Source: K189A clade bacterium
Lineage (GTDB): Bacteria > Pseudomonadota > Gammaproteobacteria > Pseudomonadales > Azotimanducaceae
Direction of reading: 5' to 3'
NCBI GenBank assembly: GCA_009886205.1
Contig: QXZU01000098.1
Span: 1 to 35,444 of the forward strand
Length of the DNA stretch: 35,444 bases
A model generated the notes under the pieces. It had not been told where the DNA came from. It saw only the letters and a list, made by a program, of their open reading frames with translations, and did not search any database. This document shows, in pieces, positions 33,112 through 35,444 of this stretch; position 1 is the first letter of the stretch; each line of letters starts with the position of its first letter. The position numbers and the translations under genes were made by a program.

Positions 33112-34203
33112 TTAATCTTCAGAAAGGTTTTGTAGTAGGTCCGCTTGGTGTTCCTGAATGAGCGGATCGACTATTGAATTAAGATCGCCCTCTATGACTT
33201 CGTCTAACTTATACAAAGTCAGATTAATGCGGTGATCGGTGACGCGTCCTTGAGGAAAATTGTAGGTGCGAATACGTTCCGAGCGATCACCAGAACCCAC
33301 TAACTGTCGTCGGTTGGCCGCTTGCTCGCTTTGCTGTTTGCTCTGGGCGGCATCTAACAGCCGTGATTGTAGCAACGACATAGCCCGCGCCCGGTTCTTG
33401 TGCTGAGAACGCTCATCTTGGCACTCTACAACCGTGCCAGTTGGCAGGTGAGTTAAGCGAATGGCTGAATCGGTTTTGTTCACGTGCTGTCCACCGGCGC
33501 CAGATGCTCTAAAGGTATCTTCGCGAAGATCCTTCTTCTCAATAGCAATTGCACCAATTTCATCCACCTCAGGCATGATCGCAACGGTGCAAGCAGAAGT
33601 GTGCACGCGGCCTTGAGATTCGGTCTCTGGCACACGCTGTACGCGGTGGGCGCCTGATTCAAATTTCAGCTGACTATAAACATCACGTCCCTCAATGCGC
33701 GAAATGATCTCTTTGTAACCGCCATGTTCCCCGGGGCGCTCATTGAGAATTTCTACACGCCAGCCCTGATTTTCTGCGAACTTGTTATACATGCGGAAAA
33801 GGCTGCCGGAGAACAATGCCGCCTCGTCGCCGCCGGTACCGGCGCGAATTTCCAAAAACACGTTGGAGTGATCGTTTGGATCTTTTGGCAGTAACAGGGT
33901 TTGGAGTTTTTGCGTCAGGTCAGAAAGCTTCTCTTTGCTCTCTTGAATGTCCATTTCTGCCAGTTGGCGAATTTCAGCATCGTCATCGGTAAGTAATACT
34001 TTACTGTCTTCAAGGTCGTCGTTGAGGCCGGTGACCTCTTGGTAGCACAACACCACAGGTTCAATTTCTGCAAACTCTTTAGAGAGCGCGGTAAATTTTT
34101 CTCGGTTAGACATCACTTCTGCATCAGACAGCAGCGCGGATACTTCTTCAAAGCGATCCGTAAGGCTGCCTAATTTAGACATCATGGAGTCGGACAGGAT
34201 CAT
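33112..34203 (-). CDS. prfA: Peptide chain release factor 1
   Basis: Recognises UAA and UAG stop codons. The 363-residue product has the PxT reading motif as PET (192-194) in [15 protein letters not shown] and the catalytic G237GQ239 in [15 protein letters not shown], the site modified by PrmC. Start ATG 34203 lies two bases after the hemA stop; Met7 and Met8 are in-frame alternatives closer to the E. coli N-terminus. No strong ribosome binding site precedes any of them, so coupling to hemA is likely. Confidence 0.96.
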   Translation of the reverse strand: MILSDSMMSKLGSLTDRFEEVSALLSDAEVMSNREKFTALSKEFAEIEPVVLCYQEVTGLNDDLEDSKVLLTDDDAEIRQLAEMDIQESKEKLSDLTQKLQTLLLPKDPNDHSNVFLEIRAGTGGDEAALFSGSLFRMYNKFAENQGWRVEILNERPGEHGGYKEIISRIEGRDVYSQLKFESGAHRVQRVPETESQGRVHTSACTVAIMPEVDEIGAIAIEKKDLREDTFRASGAGGQHVNKTDSAIRLTHLPTGTVVECQDERSQHKNRARAMSLLQSRLLDAAQSKQQSEQAANRRQLVGSGDRSERIRTYNFPQGRVTDHRINLTLYKLDEVIEGDLNSIVDPLIQEHQADLLQNLSED

Positions 34204-34205
34204 AT

Positions 34206-35444
34206 TTAGTCTTCTAGTTTAGTCGATGGGGTGTCCGCAGGCGTGCTCGTTGACCGAGCTTGCTCCTGCTCAGAAGGCGCAATAGGCACAGTAGTGTCTG
34301 CAGCGGGGCCCTCTGAGAGGCCCTCAGAGGGCGCGTAAATGCTACTTAGGTAACCCAGTAGATCTCGACGATCCTCAGCACTGGCCTCGCGCATAGCGGC
34401 AGTAGTTGGATGAATTAACTTGTTAGTTAGGTTTTGGCTTAACCGTAATATTGCCGCCTCGGCGTCACCGTCTTTGGCCAGGTCTCGCAGCGCGCGGGCC
34501 ACTTCGGCCTCGCGAATTTCGTTGGCCTGTGTGCGAAAGGAAGTGAGTAGGTTTTTATCTTGCTGCACGCGCTTCTCCCTTTGAAAATCTTTCGCGCCCC
34601 TTGCCACAATATGTTCGGCATCTGCTGCTGCCGTTTGGCGTTGGGCGAGATTTCTTTCAACAATTTCGGTGAGGTCATCAATGGTGTAAAGGTATGCGTC
34701 TGGCAGTTCTGCCACCTCAGCTTCAATATCTCTTGGCACGGCAATGTCTACCATAAACATGGGCCGTCGCTTGCGCTTTTTAATGGCGGCTTCCACAGCG
34801 CCTTTGCCCAACACCGGAAGGCTGCTGCCTGTGGAGGCAATGACAATGTCATACTCATGCAAAACCCCCGCTATTTCGGTCAGCTGAATAGAGTGCGCAT
34901 TGTATTTTGTCGCCAGTACTTGGGCATTGGCCAAGGTTCTATTGGCAATGGTCATAGAGCCAATGTTTTTTGCGGCCAAGTGGTCTGCGACTAAGCCTAT
35001 GGTTTCACCCGCGCCAAGCAGCAAGGCTTTTTTAGTGCTCAAGTTTTCAAAAATTTTGCCTGCCATAGATACCGCGGCGTAGGCGATGGAAATTGGATTT
35101 CTGCCAATATCTGTTTCACTGCGAATTTGTTTAGCGGTCTGTAGGGTAATTCTAGACAGCAGGTTCAATTCAGGGCCAATGGTCCCGCAAGTGCGCGCCA
35201 TGTCGTAGGCAGATTTAACCTGGCCCATAATTTGTGGCTCGCCGAGCATTTGCGAATCTAAGCCTGAGGCAACTCTGATAATATGCTGAGCGGCGTCATG
35301 GTCCCAATATTGGTAGCTGGCGTTTTCTAGCTCGTTTAAGGCAATGAGGCGTGCGTCAGCCAGCCAGTGTGATATGGCATCACCGCTGCTTGGATCTGCT
35401 GCGCAATAAAATTCTGTTCTGTTACAGGTAGAAATAATGGCCAC
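34206..35444 (-). CDS. hemA: Glutamyl-tRNA reductase (5' end outside window)
   Basis: First committed step of C5 haem synthesis, reducing Glu-tRNA to glutamate-1-semialdehyde. The visible 412 codons begin at [16 protein letters not shown], with the catalytic cysteine in STCNRTE; about 45 N-terminal residues lie beyond 35444. [19 protein letters not shown], the NADPH motif [15 protein letters not shown] and [10 protein letters not shown] follow. After the dimerisation domain there is an extra low-complexity tail of about 40 residues rich in Pro, Ser, Thr and Glu. It leads the hemA-prfA-prmC-moeB operon. Confidence 0.96.
   Translation of the reverse strand: MAIISTCNRTEFYCAADPSSGDAISHWLADARLIALNELENASYQYWDHDAAQHIIRVASGLDSQMLGEPQIMGQVKSAYDMARTCGTIGPELNLLSRITLQTAKQIRSETDIGRNPISIAYAAVSMAGKIFENLSTKKALLLGAGETIGLVADHLAAKNIGSMTIANRTLANAQVLATKYNAHSIQLTEIAGVLHEYDIVIASTGSSLPVLGKGAVEAAIKKRKRRPMFMVDIAVPRDIEAEVAELPDAYLYTIDDLTEIVERNLAQRQTAAADAEHIVARGAKDFQREKRVQQDKNLLTSFRTQANEIREAEVARALRDLAKDGDAEAAILRLSQNLTNKLIHPTTAAMREASAEDRRDLLGYLSSIYAPSEGLSEGPAADTTVPIAPSEQEQARSTSTPADTPSTKLED

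Noticed and set aside
34560-34994. 144-codon + strand frame inside hemA
   Set aside because: Antisense shadow of hemA with no recognisable domain.
1-35444. Mobile element, defence or secondary-metabolite locus
   Set aside because: Every sizeable gene is a recognised housekeeping gene or a known conserved family; no integrase, transposase, toxin-antitoxin pair, restriction or phage gene is seen.

Overview
This window is the conserved core of a gammaproteobacterial chromosome. It opens with the last 17 codons of tuf. It then runs through the complete S10, spc and alpha ribosomal-protein gene clusters (rpsJ to rplQ, all on the + strand, about 475-14442). The non-zinc forms of S4 and S14, the E. 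coli-like gene order, and the later nadD-rsfS-rlmH-mrdA-mrdB-mltB-rlpA-dacA-ybeD-lipB and hemA-prfA-prmC-moeB clusters all point to Gammaproteobacteria. The order resembles Pseudomonas and relatives more than enterics. ProA and UvrA also look Pseudomonas-like, so a moderate-GC marine relative of Pseudomonadales/Cellvibrionales is my best guess; this is inference only. I see no insertion sequence, prophage, CRISPR array, tRNA, rRNA or defence locus.

Region by region: (1) 1-474, tuf tail and a 419-base spacer holding a likely S10-operon promoter and a leader with a boxB-like hairpin followed by boxA. (2) 475-14442, 26 ribosomal-protein genes plus secY and rpoA, tightly packed. There are two unusual spacers, rpsJ-rplC (strong inverted repeat and GNRA-capped hairpins) and rplF-rplR (130 bases). 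(3) 14449-15564, a class V aminotransferase joined to the end of the alpha operon. (4) 15684-19276, uvrA (-) and ssb (+), divergent. (5) 19556-21247, uppP (-) and a stand-alone LON-domain gene (+). (6) 21431-30783, proline and NAD synthesis (proA, nadD), ribosome maturation and silencing (rlmH, rsfS), the elongasome (mrdA, mrdB), periplasmic wall enzymes (mltB, rlpA, dacA) and ybeD. (7) 30848-31504, lipB, convergent with (8) the hemA-prfA-prmC-moeB operon on the - strand. hemA is cut by the right edge.

The genes themselves are ordinary housekeeping genes. The interest lies between them. The leader of rpsJ (S10 = NusE) carries an rrn-like antitermination signal, the very RNA motif that NusB-S10 binds, which suggests feedback on S10 production. 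The rpsJ-rplC spacer looks like a structured regulatory RNA. Several spacers carry short, perfect or degenerate tandem repeats of 7-15 bases; the most striking is a 15-base GATC-containing array running into the rlmH start codon. proA has a consensus -10 box placed so that its mRNA may be leaderless. L17 has a long acidic C-terminal tail. I do not see a clearly new multi-gene system.
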